In this document: positions 50,165-58,123 of the stretch, in pieces
Layout: the number at the start of each line of letters is the position of its first letter
How positions within the stretch are numbered: position 1 is the stretch's first letter
NCBI RefSeq assembly: GCF_016881065.1
Contig: NZ_WXYN01000008.1
Coordinates: 69,381 to 133,380 of the forward strand
DNA: 64,000 nt
Origin: Planococcus soli
GTDB taxonomy: Bacteria > Bacillota > Bacilli > Bacillales_A > Planococcaceae
Direction of reading: 5' to 3'
The notes under the pieces: generated by a model
Told to the model about the DNA's origin: nothing
The model's input: only the letters and a program-made list of their open reading frames with translations
The model's database searches: none
Made by a program: the position numbers and the translations under genes

Positions 50165-50560
50165 AATTGTGGTTTTACGTGTAGTTTTTGAGTTCTTACA
50201 AGGATTTTGTGTGGCTACATGAAGGTTACGGGTTTCTACATGAGAGTTCGCAGCTTCTACGTGAAGCTTTTGAGTTCTTACACGGATTTCGTGTTTCTAG
50301 CTGAAGGTTAGGCGGTTCTACCTGAACGTTTGCAGCTTCTACGTGAAGCTTTCGAGTTCTTACACGAATCTCCTGCTTCTACCTGAAAGTTTCATACTCC
50401 TACATGAAGGTTTTCGGTTTTTACCTGAACCTTTTTGGTGCTATAGGAATGTCAGCTACTAATAGATCCCGTTGACACTCCACAATCCAAGTTCAAGCGC
50501 GCAAAAGGATGCAGTTCGCTCGCGCGAACTGCATTTTACTAAATGGCATCGCTGTTCTTT
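50165..50560. repeat. Element E: inverted copy of element D
   Basis: TAC anchors occur at 50176, 50197, 50216, 50237, 50258, 50279, 50298, 50319, 50340, 50361, 50380, 50401 and 50422, with steps 21, 19, 21, 21, 21, 19 and so on; the 82-base unit repeats at 50197, 50279 and 50361. Core TTCTACNTGAASGTT is the reverse complement of the element D core. The conserved hairpin GCAGTTCGC/GCGAACTGC is at 50511-50532. Between 50560 and 50850 I see a TATAAT at 50732 and a palindrome at 50783, but no gene I can support. Confidence 0.9.
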
Positions 50561-50782
50561 GTGGTTGCCCATTACAATAAGCAAGTACCTGTTTCTATCG
50601 GGCAAGCTCAGATTTCGTCATTCTGCAATTTAACCTAAATTCGCAAAAAGTAAAGCCATCTATAGTAAAACTTAGTTTGCAAATAAATTTACAAATTTAC
50701 ATAAAAAAGTAACTCTATTAATAGTGCTTTTGTATAATGAAGAAAAGGACAAGGGGTTCTTCAGTAATGGTCAATCGCCATG

Positions 50783-50801
50783 CTGAAAGGGATCCTTTCA
50801 G
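50783..50801. other. Perfect palindrome near the Maa stop
   Basis: CTGAAAGG-GAT-CCTTTCAG; no T-run follows. It may be a weak terminator for the acetyltransferase on the minus strand. Confidence 0.4.
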
Positions 50802-50850
50802 ACGTTGAAAAAATATAAAAGAAAAGCAACACGCCAAAGCGCATTGCTGG

Positions 50851-51411
50851 TTATTCCTCAATATGGCCGATGGCTTTTGCAGGATTGCCGCCGACGATGG
50901 TATTGGCAGGTACGTTTTTTGTGACAACGGCACCGGAAGCGATGATGGCATTGTCGCCGATTGTGACGCCGGGGTTGATAACCGCACGGCCACCGATCCA
51001 GACGTTATGTCCGATGGTAACAGGCTTGCCGAATTCTTTTCCGGAATTTCGCGCAGCCGGTTCGAGCGGGTGTGTAGCTGTGTAAATGTGGACACCTGGT
51101 GCAATCATGCAATTGTCGCCGATGCGTATTTCGCAGACATCCAGAAACACGCAGTCGAAATTGGCATAGAAGTTTTCGCCGACATGCATATTGAAACCAT
51201 AATCACAGCGAATGTTAGGTTCGGCAAAGAGGATTTCACCGGTCGAGCCGAATAGTTTTTTCAGCAGGTCGGTGCGGTCCTGGCCATCCATTTCGGTTGT
51301 TTCGTTGAACAGCCGGCTAAGCCTGCGGGCATTCATGCGGTTTTGGCGCAGCTCGGAATCCTGCGGATCGTACATTTCACCAGCCAGCATCTTTTCTTTT
51401 TCCGTTTTCAT
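50851..51411 (-). CDS. Maltose O-acetyltransferase family protein
   Basis: 186 residues. An N-terminal maltose-acetyltransferase segment ([21 protein letters not shown]) and a left-handed beta-helix of hexapeptide repeats ([83 protein letters not shown]). The catalytic His is in ATHPL. It is a sugar or nodulation-type O-acetyltransferase that uses acetyl-CoA as donor. GGGAGGC lies upstream of the ATG. Divergent from an alpha/beta hydrolase. Confidence 0.93.
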   Translation of the reverse strand: MKTEKEKMLAGEMYDPQDSELRQNRMNARRLSRLFNETTEMDGQDRTDLLKKLFGSTGEILFAEPNIRCDYGFNMHVGENFYANFDCVFLDVCEIRIGDNCMIAPGVHIYTATHPLEPAARNSGKEFGKPVTIGHNVWIGGRAVINPGVTIGDNAIIASGAVVTKNVPANTIVGGNPAKAIGHIEE

Positions 51412-51526
51412 GGGTTAGCCTCCCTGCAAGAATAATAGTAAACCGATTGTATCACAGCCAATTTGAAAAATACTTAGTAAATTTATGGAATATTCTTTAT
51501 AATAGAGAGAGACAGGAGTGAATTTT

Positions 51527-52168
51527 ATGAAAGCAATCAACAACAAAGTCATAGGCTATAAAGAAATTGAAGTACCTTACACAGTCGTGCTGACAGAAGA
51601 CTACACAAAAAAATTGGCCATCTTTTTGCCGGGTGCTGGATATACAACAAAAAGCCCGCTGTTCCATTTTGCGGAAGAAATTTTTCTGAATGAAAACTAC
51701 GATGTCCTGCGGGTTAATTACCAGTACACCGACAAAGCGTATGATGGGTTCACGATGAATGAATTGGACGAAGCGATTCTCCACGACGTGCGCTTGGTCA
51801 TCGGTGAAGCGCTCAAAGGCAGAAACTATCAGGAGTTCTACCTGGTCGGCAAATCACTGGGCACCATCGCAATGGGCGCCGAAATGAAACGGCGGGAATT
51901 CAGCGAAGCCAAAGCTGTTTGGGTAACGCCGCTGTTAAACCGGGAAGAGGTCCTTAACACCATGGTCAACAGCAGGAATCCTGCACTATGCTTCATTGGC
52001 GACAAAGACCGCTACTACTCGCCAGGAGCCTTCGAACTGCTGAAAACGAACCCGAACCTGGAGGCAACTTTGTTGCCGGACATCAACCACCGATTGGATT
52101 GTGAAACCGATCCACTAAAATCGATCGATGCCTTAAAGCAGATCATTGCTGGAATCAAGAAATTTTAA
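51527..52168 (+). CDS. Small alpha/beta hydrolase
   Basis: 213 residues from ATG 51527 (CAGGAG upstream). Nucleophile elbow VGKSLGTIAMG, acid in FIGDKDRYYS and His in DINHRLDCE form an expected Ser-Asp-His triad. The oxyanion part is FLPGAGYTTKSPLFHF. It is a compact dienelactone-hydrolase-like or esterase-like protein; the substrate is not evident. It is monocistronic and ends at a terminator 9 bases after the stop. Confidence 0.85.
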   Translation: MKAINNKVIGYKEIEVPYTVVLTEDYTKKLAIFLPGAGYTTKSPLFHFAEEIFLNENYDVLRVNYQYTDKAYDGFTMNELDEAILHDVRLVIGEALKGRNYQEFYLVGKSLGTIAMGAEMKRREFSEAKAVWVTPLLNREEVLNTMVNSRNPALCFIGDKDRYYSPGAFELLKTNPNLEATLLPDINHRLDCETDPLKSIDALKQIIAGIKKF

Positions 52169-52176
52169 TAGGAGCT

Positions 52177-52203
52177 GTCCGCGTAATTGCGGACGGTTTT
52201 TTT
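52177..52203 (+). terminator. Terminator of the alpha/beta hydrolase gene
   Basis: GTCCGC-GTAATT-GCGGAC followed by a T-rich tail with T7. Confidence 0.85.
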
Positions 52204-52248
52204 GTTGGGGAGATGGTTGGTTTCTGTATCTCATTTATCCATTGAAAA

Positions 52249-52279
52249 TAAAAAACTGCCGGAAGAATATCCGGCAGTC
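52249..52279 (-). terminator. Terminator of the MsmX-like gene
   Basis: CTGCCGG...CCGGCAG with an A6 run (T6 on the minus strand), 38 bases beyond the ATPase stop. Confidence 0.88.
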
Positions 52280-52316
52280 TGTGGAGATTTCTTTATAGTA
52301 TAAGCACCAGCCCAGC

Positions 52317-53414
52317 TTAACGGATGCGCAGCTCAGACTCACTGTCAAAGAAATGTGCTTTATTCATGTCGAACGCCATATCGATTGTCGTGCCGGCTTC
52401 GACGTTAAAGCGTGAATCGACGCGCGCAACAAAATCCTGATCGTTGACTTGGGAATAAAGAATGATTTCAGAACCCATCAACTCTGCAACTTCAATGTAT
52501 GCTTTGAGTCTGGTATGCGGCGAATGTTCAAGGAAGAGCGGCTCGTCATGGATGTCTTCAGGACGGATTCCGAGAACAACATCTCTCGTTTCGTAGCCTT
52601 GTTCTTTAAGCATCTTCAGCTTGCCTTCAGGGATGCGGATATTATTGTCGCCCATCACAAAGTGTTCGCCGACTAATTTGCCGCGCAGGAAGTTCATGGA
52701 CGGCGATCCGATAAATCCGCCAACGAACATGTTTTCTGGCAAGTCATATACTTCTTTAGGTGTACCGACCTGGTGGATAAATCCATCTTTCATAACAACC
52801 AAGCGTGTCGCCATCGTCATAGCTTCTGTCTGGTCATGCGTTACGTAGACAGTAGTCGTCTGCAGACGGCGGTGCAATTTCTGGATTTCTGCACGCATCT
52901 GGACACGCAGTTTTGCATCCAGGTTTGATAAAGGCTCATCCATCAAGAAAACTTTCGCATCACGGACAATGGCGCGTCCTAGAGCAACACGCTGGCGCTG
53001 ACCGCCTGATAGCGCTTTTGGTTTGCGGTTCAAATAGTCATCCAGTCCGAGGATTTTTGACGCATTGTCAACGCGGGCTTTGATTTCGTCTTTTTTCATT
53101 TTGCGCAACTTTAAACTGAATGCCATATTTTCATAAACGGTCATGTGCGGATACAGTGCATAGTTCTGGAATACCATTGCGATGTCGCGGTCTTTCGGCG
53201 ATACGTCGTTGACTCTTCTGTCGCCGATGTACAAATCACCTTCCGTGATATCTTCCAAACCAGCAATCATGCGGAGTGTTGTTGATTTCCCGCAGCCTGA
53301 AGGGCCGACAAGCACTAAAAATTCCTTGTCGCGGATTTCTAGGTTGAAGTCTTTTACAGACACCACACCTTTTTCATATTCTTTTTTAATATTCACTAAT
53401 GATAAGCCAGTCAT
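52317..53414 (-). CDS. msmX: Sugar ABC transporter ATPase (MsmX/UgpC family)
   Basis: 365 residues. Walker A GPSGCGKSTT, signature LSGGQRQRVALGRAI, Walker B KVFLMDEPLSNLD, H-loop YVTHDQTEA, then the TOBE/MalK-type C-terminal domain (about 235-365; HTRLKAYIEVAELMGSE). In Bacillus MsmX powers several sugar importers that lack their own ATPase. The binding protein and permeases at 58.1-61.2 kb have no ATPase gene beside them, so this is a good candidate. A cre site lies upstream. It is on the opposite strand, 5.7 kb away from the permeases. Confidence 0.93.
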   Translation of the reverse strand: MTGLSLVNIKKEYEKGVVSVKDFNLEIRDKEFLVLVGPSGCGKSTTLRMIAGLEDITEGDLYIGDRRVNDVSPKDRDIAMVFQNYALYPHMTVYENMAFSLKLRKMKKDEIKARVDNASKILGLDDYLNRKPKALSGGQRQRVALGRAIVRDAKVFLMDEPLSNLDAKLRVQMRAEIQKLHRRLQTTTVYVTHDQTEAMTMATRLVVMKDGFIHQVGTPKEVYDLPENMFVGGFIGSPSMNFLRGKLVGEHFVMGDNNIRIPEGKLKMLKEQGYETRDVVLGIRPEDIHDEPLFLEHSPHTRLKAYIEVAELMGSEIILYSQVNDQDFVARVDSRFNVEAGTTIDMAFDMNKAHFFDSESELRIR

Positions 53415-53497
53415 TTGCTTTCCCCCAATATTGTAATGTCATTGGTAACAGCATAACCGATAGCCGATTTTAAGAGAATGTCAAAACTGCCTAAAAA

Positions 53498-53511
53498 TGA
53501 AAGCGCTTTTT
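53498..53511 (-). promoter_or_regulatory. cre-like site upstream of msmX
   Basis: TGAAAGCGCTTTTT, 13 of 14 matches to the CcpA consensus, in the 106 bases between the PucR-like gene and msmX. It would place the ATPase under carbon catabolite control. Confidence 0.65.
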
Positions 53512-53520
53512 TGTGCACAT

Positions 53521-54411
53521 TTACTTTTCGATCAATATCGCCAAATAAACGGCCATGGCGTGGTCGAACTTGCGGACATCAATGCCGGTGTTTTCGTGGA
53601 ACCGGTCGAGCCGGTATTGCAGGCTGTTCCGGTGCATATGCAAAGCTTTCGAGGTTTCGGAAATATTCAAGTTGTTGCGGACAAAAGTTTGCAGCATTTT
53701 TATGGTTTCTTCATCATCCTGATAGGCCTGCAGGATGGTTTGCCTGATATCACTGAGCACGTGCTCCTCGGTTTGGCCGATCAGCAGGTAAGGAACAGCG
53801 TCAACATAGCCGGTCACTGTTTTATTGGAATAAATGCCCATCATTTTCGCTGTCTCGATCACCGACCTGTAATGGGCTGCCGCAAGGGTCAGGCTGTCCC
53901 GGAAAGGACCGACAAAAAATCGTATTTTGACGTAAAGGTCGCTCATCAAAATATCGATAATTTCATCGTAGGAAATGGGACCATCCTCTTTTGCCATGTG
54001 TTCGACAAGGATTCCTTCGTGATCATTTTCCCACAGGATGGAAACTTGCTGTGCGGTAAAATCATTCACGGCATGTTTAAATGCCACAGGGCTGATCTGC
54101 TTTTCCTGGATTGAAAAATGGACAAAACGGTACAGCGAGTCCAGTGGAAATTCAATCGCTTCTTCCGGTGTGGATGAGTTTACTGCAGCAAGCCATTTCT
54201 TTTCTTCGTCCGTATGGATCGGGAACTTTGGGTTGTATGGAGTAAGAAATGCGGACAGCAACGATAAATCTTTTTGGGCCAGCTCTGTTTCATGGATGCC
54301 GACAACTACGCCATCTGCTGCAGAAAACCATTTGTAGTCCGGATCGGCAGCGGAAGCACCTTGTGTATAAACTTGAAGCGAAGGATAGATTTTACTCAAT
54401 TGGCTGATCAT
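53521..54411 (-). CDS. PucR/CdaR-type transcriptional regulator
   Basis: 296 residues from ATG 54411. The C-terminal PucR HTH_30 domain is clear (ETIKMLQTFVRNNLNISETSKALHMHRNSLQYRLDRF, then TGIDVRKFDHAMAVYLAILI). The N-terminal part is longer and has no clear GAF or diacid-recognition domain; it is acidic and mixed. In Bacillales relatives such proteins sit before msmX-type ATPase genes, which is the order here. It may control sugar import. It starts with AGAGG 6 bases before ATG. Confidence 0.85.
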   Translation of the reverse strand: MISQLSKIYPSLQVYTQGASAADPDYKWFSAADGVVVGIHETELAQKDLSLLSAFLTPYNPKFPIHTDEEKKWLAAVNSSTPEEAIEFPLDSLYRFVHFSIQEKQISPVAFKHAVNDFTAQQVSILWENDHEGILVEHMAKEDGPISYDEIIDILMSDLYVKIRFFVGPFRDSLTLAAAHYRSVIETAKMMGIYSNKTVTGYVDAVPYLLIGQTEEHVLSDIRQTILQAYQDDEETIKMLQTFVRNNLNISETSKALHMHRNSLQYRLDRFHENTGIDVRKFDHAMAVYLAILIEK

Positions 54412-54604
54412 CAAATACCTCTTTTCAACTGAATTTTCCTGATGGCAGCCTGCTCTTGTATTTAGTGCAGGTCTGATTGCTGTTCTAGTGTATTCATTAT
54501 ACCGTAAAACGGATGATCGAAAGGGGACAAACGTTCCCTTTTTGTGTATACTTAATCTAGAAAAACCGTGAACGGTGTTATTAACTTGTTAGAGGGATGA
54601 TGAA

Positions 54605-55171
54605 TTGAACAAAAAAATGCTCAAACTATTTGACGAGCAGCGCGATGCCCATGTGCTGTATTCGTACGAAGAAAACCAAAACTATATTGAAAATGTTGTA
54701 GCTTACGCAAAGCACGGTGTCGAAGCCGGGGATTACGTCATCCTGATTGAAAATCCGCGCCTATCTCCAATGATCAAAGCTGAGCTGGAAATCCAGCTTA
54801 CCAAGAGTCAGATGGATTTTATCCATTTTGTAAGAAGTTTTGATTTTTATTATTCCAGCGGCAGTTACCATCCGCCTGCAATCCAGGCGTATTTCGAAAA
54901 AACTGTGGAGCCTTATTTAGAAAAACGAGCGACTTTCCGTTCTTGGGCTCATGTTGAATGGGCGACGATGAAAGATCCAATCCACCTGATAGAGGATTTC
55001 GAAAGAATTATTGATGTAGCAGTTAAGGACCTGAACTTTCCGTTGATTTGCGCTTATGCCAATAGAGCGCTGCCTGCTCCGATTAAAAAAATGCTGTTGG
55101 AAACTCATCCGTACGTTTTGGTTGAAGATGACGTGGTCGCATCAGATTTGTACCTTGCAACAGAATCCTAA
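54605..55171 (+). CDS. MEDS-domain sensor-like protein
   Basis: 188 residues from TTG 54605 (AGAGGG 8 bases upstream). MEDS domain: HVLYSYEENQNYIENVVAYAKHGVEAGDYVILIENPRL, then RSFDFYYSSGSYHPPAI and RSWAHVEWATM. The domain is a RecA-like sensory module named from methanogen/methylotroph DcmR; here it is the entire protein, with no output domain. A signalling partner must be elsewhere. It is monocistronic; a short hairpin with T8 lies after it (55228-55248). Confidence 0.85.
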   Translation: MNKKMLKLFDEQRDAHVLYSYEENQNYIENVVAYAKHGVEAGDYVILIENPRLSPMIKAELEIQLTKSQMDFIHFVRSFDFYYSSGSYHPPAIQAYFEKTVEPYLEKRATFRSWAHVEWATMKDPIHLIEDFERIIDVAVKDLNFPLICAYANRALPAPIKKMLLETHPYVLVEDDVVASDLYLATES

Positions 55172-55227
55172 CATCCATAGCAATCCACGCACCGAACAAT
55201 CGGAACGCGTTCAATCACTGATGGGGG

Positions 55228-55248
55228 AAACCCACGGTGGTTTTTTTT
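55228..55248 (+). terminator. Terminator of the MEDS gene
   Basis: AAACC-CACGGT-GGTTT with T8; a short stem, but the T-run is good. Confidence 0.65.
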
Positions 55249-55311
55249 ATAGGATTTATAAAAGAAAATTCTTGAAATTGATAGGATCAAAAATAAATTC
55301 TCGGCAATTAG

Positions 55312-55339
55312 TTGGCAATTCAGCAAATTCATGTATGAT
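55312..55339 (+). promoter_or_regulatory. Promoter of the first glucosidase gene
   Basis: TTGGCA (55312-55317), 16-base spacer, TATGAT (55334-55339), 24 bases before the Shine-Dalgarno. Confidence 0.65.
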
Positions 55340-55378
55340 GTTAGAATAATATTCACTAAAAGGAAAAGAGGGGGATTT

Positions 55379-56971
55379 ATGGACGAGTGGTGGAAAAAGT
55401 CGACAGTGTACCAAATTTATCCGCGGAGTTTCATGGACTCCGATGGTGACGGGATCGGCGATATTCGCGGCATTATTCAAAAGCTAGACTACTTGCACGG
55501 CCTTGGTGTAGACATTCTTTGGCTTTCGCCGATCTATGATTCACCGAACGATGACAATGGCTACGACATCCGGGATTACTACCAAATCATGCAAGAGTTT
55601 GGCACGATGGCTGATTTTGATGAGCTGTTGTCGGAAGTCCATGCTCGCGGCATGAAACTGGTAATGGACCTTGTTGTCAACCACACTTCCGACGAGCACG
55701 AATGGTTTAAAAATCATCCTGACTTTTACATATGGCGCGATACACCCACCAACTGGCGTTCATTTTTTGGCGGTTCGGTTTGGGAATATCAAAAAGAACG
55801 AGGCCAATATTACTTGCACTTATTTTCGAAAAAGCAACCGGATTTGAATTGGGACAACCCCGAGCTGCGTAAGACAGTTTACGAAATGATGCGTTGGTGG
55901 CTTGAGAAAGGTGTCGACGGTTTCCGCATGGACGTCATCAATATGATTTCAAAAGTGCCGGACATGCACGATGCGCCAGGCGGCGATGGCAGCCACCAAT
56001 TCCTGAACGGGCCGAACGTCCATACATACTTGAAAGAGATGAACAAGGAAGTGCTGTCGAAATACGACATCGTCACGGTGGGCGAAATGCCGGGCACCAC
56101 ACCGAAAGAAGCCCGCGACTACACTGCTGCCAAGAATCAGGAATTGAATATGATTTTCACATTCGAGCATATGGGCCTTGACCAGGCATCCGGCGAAAAA
56201 TGGGATTTGAAAGAGCTGTCCTTGATCGACTTAAAAGAGAATATGGAAAAGTGGCAGCATGGACTCCACGCCGAAGGCTGGAACAGTTTGTACTGGAACA
56301 ACCATGACCAGCCGCGCATCGTTTCGCGCTTTGGCGATGATACGGATTGGCGCGTTGAATCAGCGAAGATGCTCGCCACGTGCCTTCATTTTATGCAGGG
56401 TACACCGTATATTTACCAAGGTGAAGAACTCGGAATGACCAATGTTCGCTTTGATTCGATCGACGATTATAAGGACATCGAGACCTTGAATATGTATAAA
56501 GAAAAATGTGAAGCAGGTATTCCGCATGATGATATCATGGAGAAGATCTATGTTAAAAGCCGTGACAATGCCCGGACACCGATGCACTGGTCGGCAGAGC
56601 CGAACGGCGGTTTTACGACAGGGACGCCGTGGCTGAAAGTCAACCCAAACTACACGGAAATCAACGCTTTGCAGCATATGGATCCGGATTCGGTTTATCA
56701 ATACTACAAAAAACTAATCAGTCTGCGCAAGAAGATGGACATCATCACCCATGGCGATTTCGAGCTGCTGTACCGTGAAGACGGTGAAATTTTTGCCTAT
56801 ACGCGCTCATGGGCAGAAGAAAAGCTGACCGTCTATTGCAATTTCTCGAAAAACATCAAATCGGCTGCTCGCCCGATAGGCAGTGTGCTGATTGGCAATT
56901 ACGCAGGAGAGAACGAAGAAAGTGAAGTTCTGCTGCGGCCATACGAAGCAATTGTCTTTTACCAGCAATGA
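55379..56971 (+). CDS. GH13 alpha-glucosidase (oligo-1,6-glucosidase type)
   Basis: 530 residues from ATG 55379 (AGAGGGGG upstream). GH13 catalytic triad: nucleophile D185 in GFRMDVIN, acid/base E236 in VGEMPG, and D310 in WNNHDQPR; DLVVNHTSDEHEWF is region I. The Val after the nucleophile (MDVIN) is the residue linked with alpha-1,6 specificity in the family. The loop after EHEWF is short (KNHPDFYIW) compared with the second glucosidase. It has no signal peptide, so it acts on imported sugars. The ROK kinase starts 31 bases downstream. Confidence 0.93.
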   Translation: MDEWWKKSTVYQIYPRSFMDSDGDGIGDIRGIIQKLDYLHGLGVDILWLSPIYDSPNDDNGYDIRDYYQIMQEFGTMADFDELLSEVHARGMKLVMDLVVNHTSDEHEWFKNHPDFYIWRDTPTNWRSFFGGSVWEYQKERGQYYLHLFSKKQPDLNWDNPELRKTVYEMMRWWLEKGVDGFRMDVINMISKVPDMHDAPGGDGSHQFLNGPNVHTYLKEMNKEVLSKYDIVTVGEMPGTTPKEARDYTAAKNQELNMIFTFEHMGLDQASGEKWDLKELSLIDLKENMEKWQHGLHAEGWNSLYWNNHDQPRIVSRFGDDTDWRVESAKMLATCLHFMQGTPYIYQGEELGMTNVRFDSIDDYKDIETLNMYKEKCEAGIPHDDIMEKIYVKSRDNARTPMHWSAEPNGGFTTGTPWLKVNPNYTEINALQHMDPDSVYQYYKKLISLRKKMDIITHGDFELLYREDGEIFAYTRSWAEEKLTVYCNFSKNIKSAARPIGSVLIGNYAGENEESEVLLRPYEAIVFYQQ

Positions 56972-57002
56972 ACAAAAATATGAACACTAACTAGGAGGAG
57001 CT

Positions 57003-57875
57003 ATGGCAAAAGTATTAGGAGTCGACATTGGCGGAACCAAGGTCCGGATGGGCGTTATTGATGACCTTGGCCAAATTTTATACGATGAACAAATTCCAAC
57101 CCAAATCCCGTTGTATCCCTATCTGGAAGAAAACATTCTTCGCGTTCTGGCTGCGCAGCCGGACGTCAGCGCGATTGGCGTCGGCACGCATGGCTTTGTC
57201 GATCCGAAGCAGGGAAAAGTAATTTATGCGGCAGAGACTCTCCCAGGCTGGACCAACACACCTGTTAAGGAATGGCTGGAAAAAGCGACAGGAAAACGTG
57301 TGGAAGTGGAAAATGATGCAAACGCTGTAGCGCTGGCAGAAGCGAAGTTCGGTGCTGCGCGGGGGCTTGATCGTGTCGTTGTGTTGACGCTCGGCACCGG
57401 CCTTGGGGGTGGAGTGTTGTGGGACGGCAAACTGTTAAGCGGCGGCCCTCATGGAGGGGCGGCAGAACTCGGGCATATGATCCTTTATCCAAACGGCGTT
57501 AAGTGTGCGTGCGGAAGGCTGGGATGCAGTGAAATGTACGTCTCCGGAACAGCGCTGCGCCGGCGCATTCGGGAAGCGGGACTAGCTATCACACCGCCTG
57601 AACTTTTTGAAAATGCACGGACGGATCCGAAAGCTAGGCAAGTGGTGGAAGAGTTTACTGGAGACTTGGCGCTTGTCATCAGCAGCCTTCAGGCGGCATT
57701 TGATATGGAGATGGTCATCATCGGCGGCGGCGTTTCAGAAGCTGCCGACCTTTGGATGGAGTCGCTCCAGCGCCAGCTGAAGCCTATGCTGTTAAATCCA
57801 TTGGATGTCGAAGTGGCGCGTTTTGAAAACGATGCCGGCATTTTAGGGGCAGCTTTGCTCGTATTGGAAAATTAG
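57003..57875 (+). CDS. ROK family sugar kinase (glucokinase-like)
   Basis: 290 residues. ATP-binding DIGGTKVRMG, the catalytic and sugar-binding region VENDANAVALAEAKFGAA, TLGTGLGGG, and the ROK zinc site GHMILYPNGVKCACGRLGCSE. It should phosphorylate the glucose released by the glucosidases. AGGAGG precedes the ATG. It is in one operon with the glucosidase upstream and ends at a terminator. Glucose is the likely substrate; other ROK kinases act on fructose, mannose or GlcNAc. Confidence 0.9.
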   Translation: MAKVLGVDIGGTKVRMGVIDDLGQILYDEQIPTQIPLYPYLEENILRVLAAQPDVSAIGVGTHGFVDPKQGKVIYAAETLPGWTNTPVKEWLEKATGKRVEVENDANAVALAEAKFGAARGLDRVVVLTLGTGLGGGVLWDGKLLSGGPHGGAAELGHMILYPNGVKCACGRLGCSEMYVSGTALRRRIREAGLAITPPELFENARTDPKARQVVEEFTGDLALVISSLQAAFDMEMVIIGGGVSEAADLWMESLQRQLKPMLLNPLDVEVARFENDAGILGAALLVLEN

Positions 57876-57900
57876 AAAGATTACCCCAATCAGTTTTAGA

Positions 57901-57936
57901 GCAGGAGCGGCAGTGCAGCCGATCCTGCTTTTTCTT
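57901..57936 (+). terminator. Terminator of the glucosidase-kinase operon
   Basis: GCAGGA-GCGGC...GCCGA-TCCTGC folds into a stem with an inner pairing, followed by T5. Confidence 0.85.
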
Positions 57937-57996
57937 TTCAGCATGAAAAGAGTTCCAGCCAAGAAAAAACTTTGAATTAATTTAAAATTGCATCTT

Positions 57997-58012
57997 GTGC
58001 AAACGTTTACAC
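57997..58012. promoter_or_regulatory. LacI-type operator 1
   Basis: GTGCAAACGTTTACAC, a near-palindrome with the AAACGTTT core of LacI/CcpA sites. Confidence 0.7.
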
Positions 58013-58039
58013 GATGTTATGATCGAAATAATTAATTGG

Positions 58040-58053
58040 TGGAAACGCTCTCA
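58040..58053. promoter_or_regulatory. LacI/CcpA-type operator 2
   Basis: TGGAAACGCTCTCA, 12 of 14 matches to the cre consensus. Confidence 0.6.
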
Positions 58054-58084
58054 ATCTTGTTTCCATTTTTTATTTGCAGCTTTA

Positions 58085-58098
58085 TGCAAACGATTGCA
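58085..58098. promoter_or_regulatory. LacI-type operator 3
   Basis: TGCAAACGATTGCA, a palindrome with the CAAACG core. It is 26 bases before the binding-protein start and downstream of the others. Confidence 0.65.
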
Positions 58099-58123
58099 CA
58101 ACAATTTAAAGGGGGATTTTGGG

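Noticed and set aside
50732-50804. 23-codon frame near TATAAT at 50732
   Set aside because: No ribosome site, and the ATG lies at the -10 box itself.
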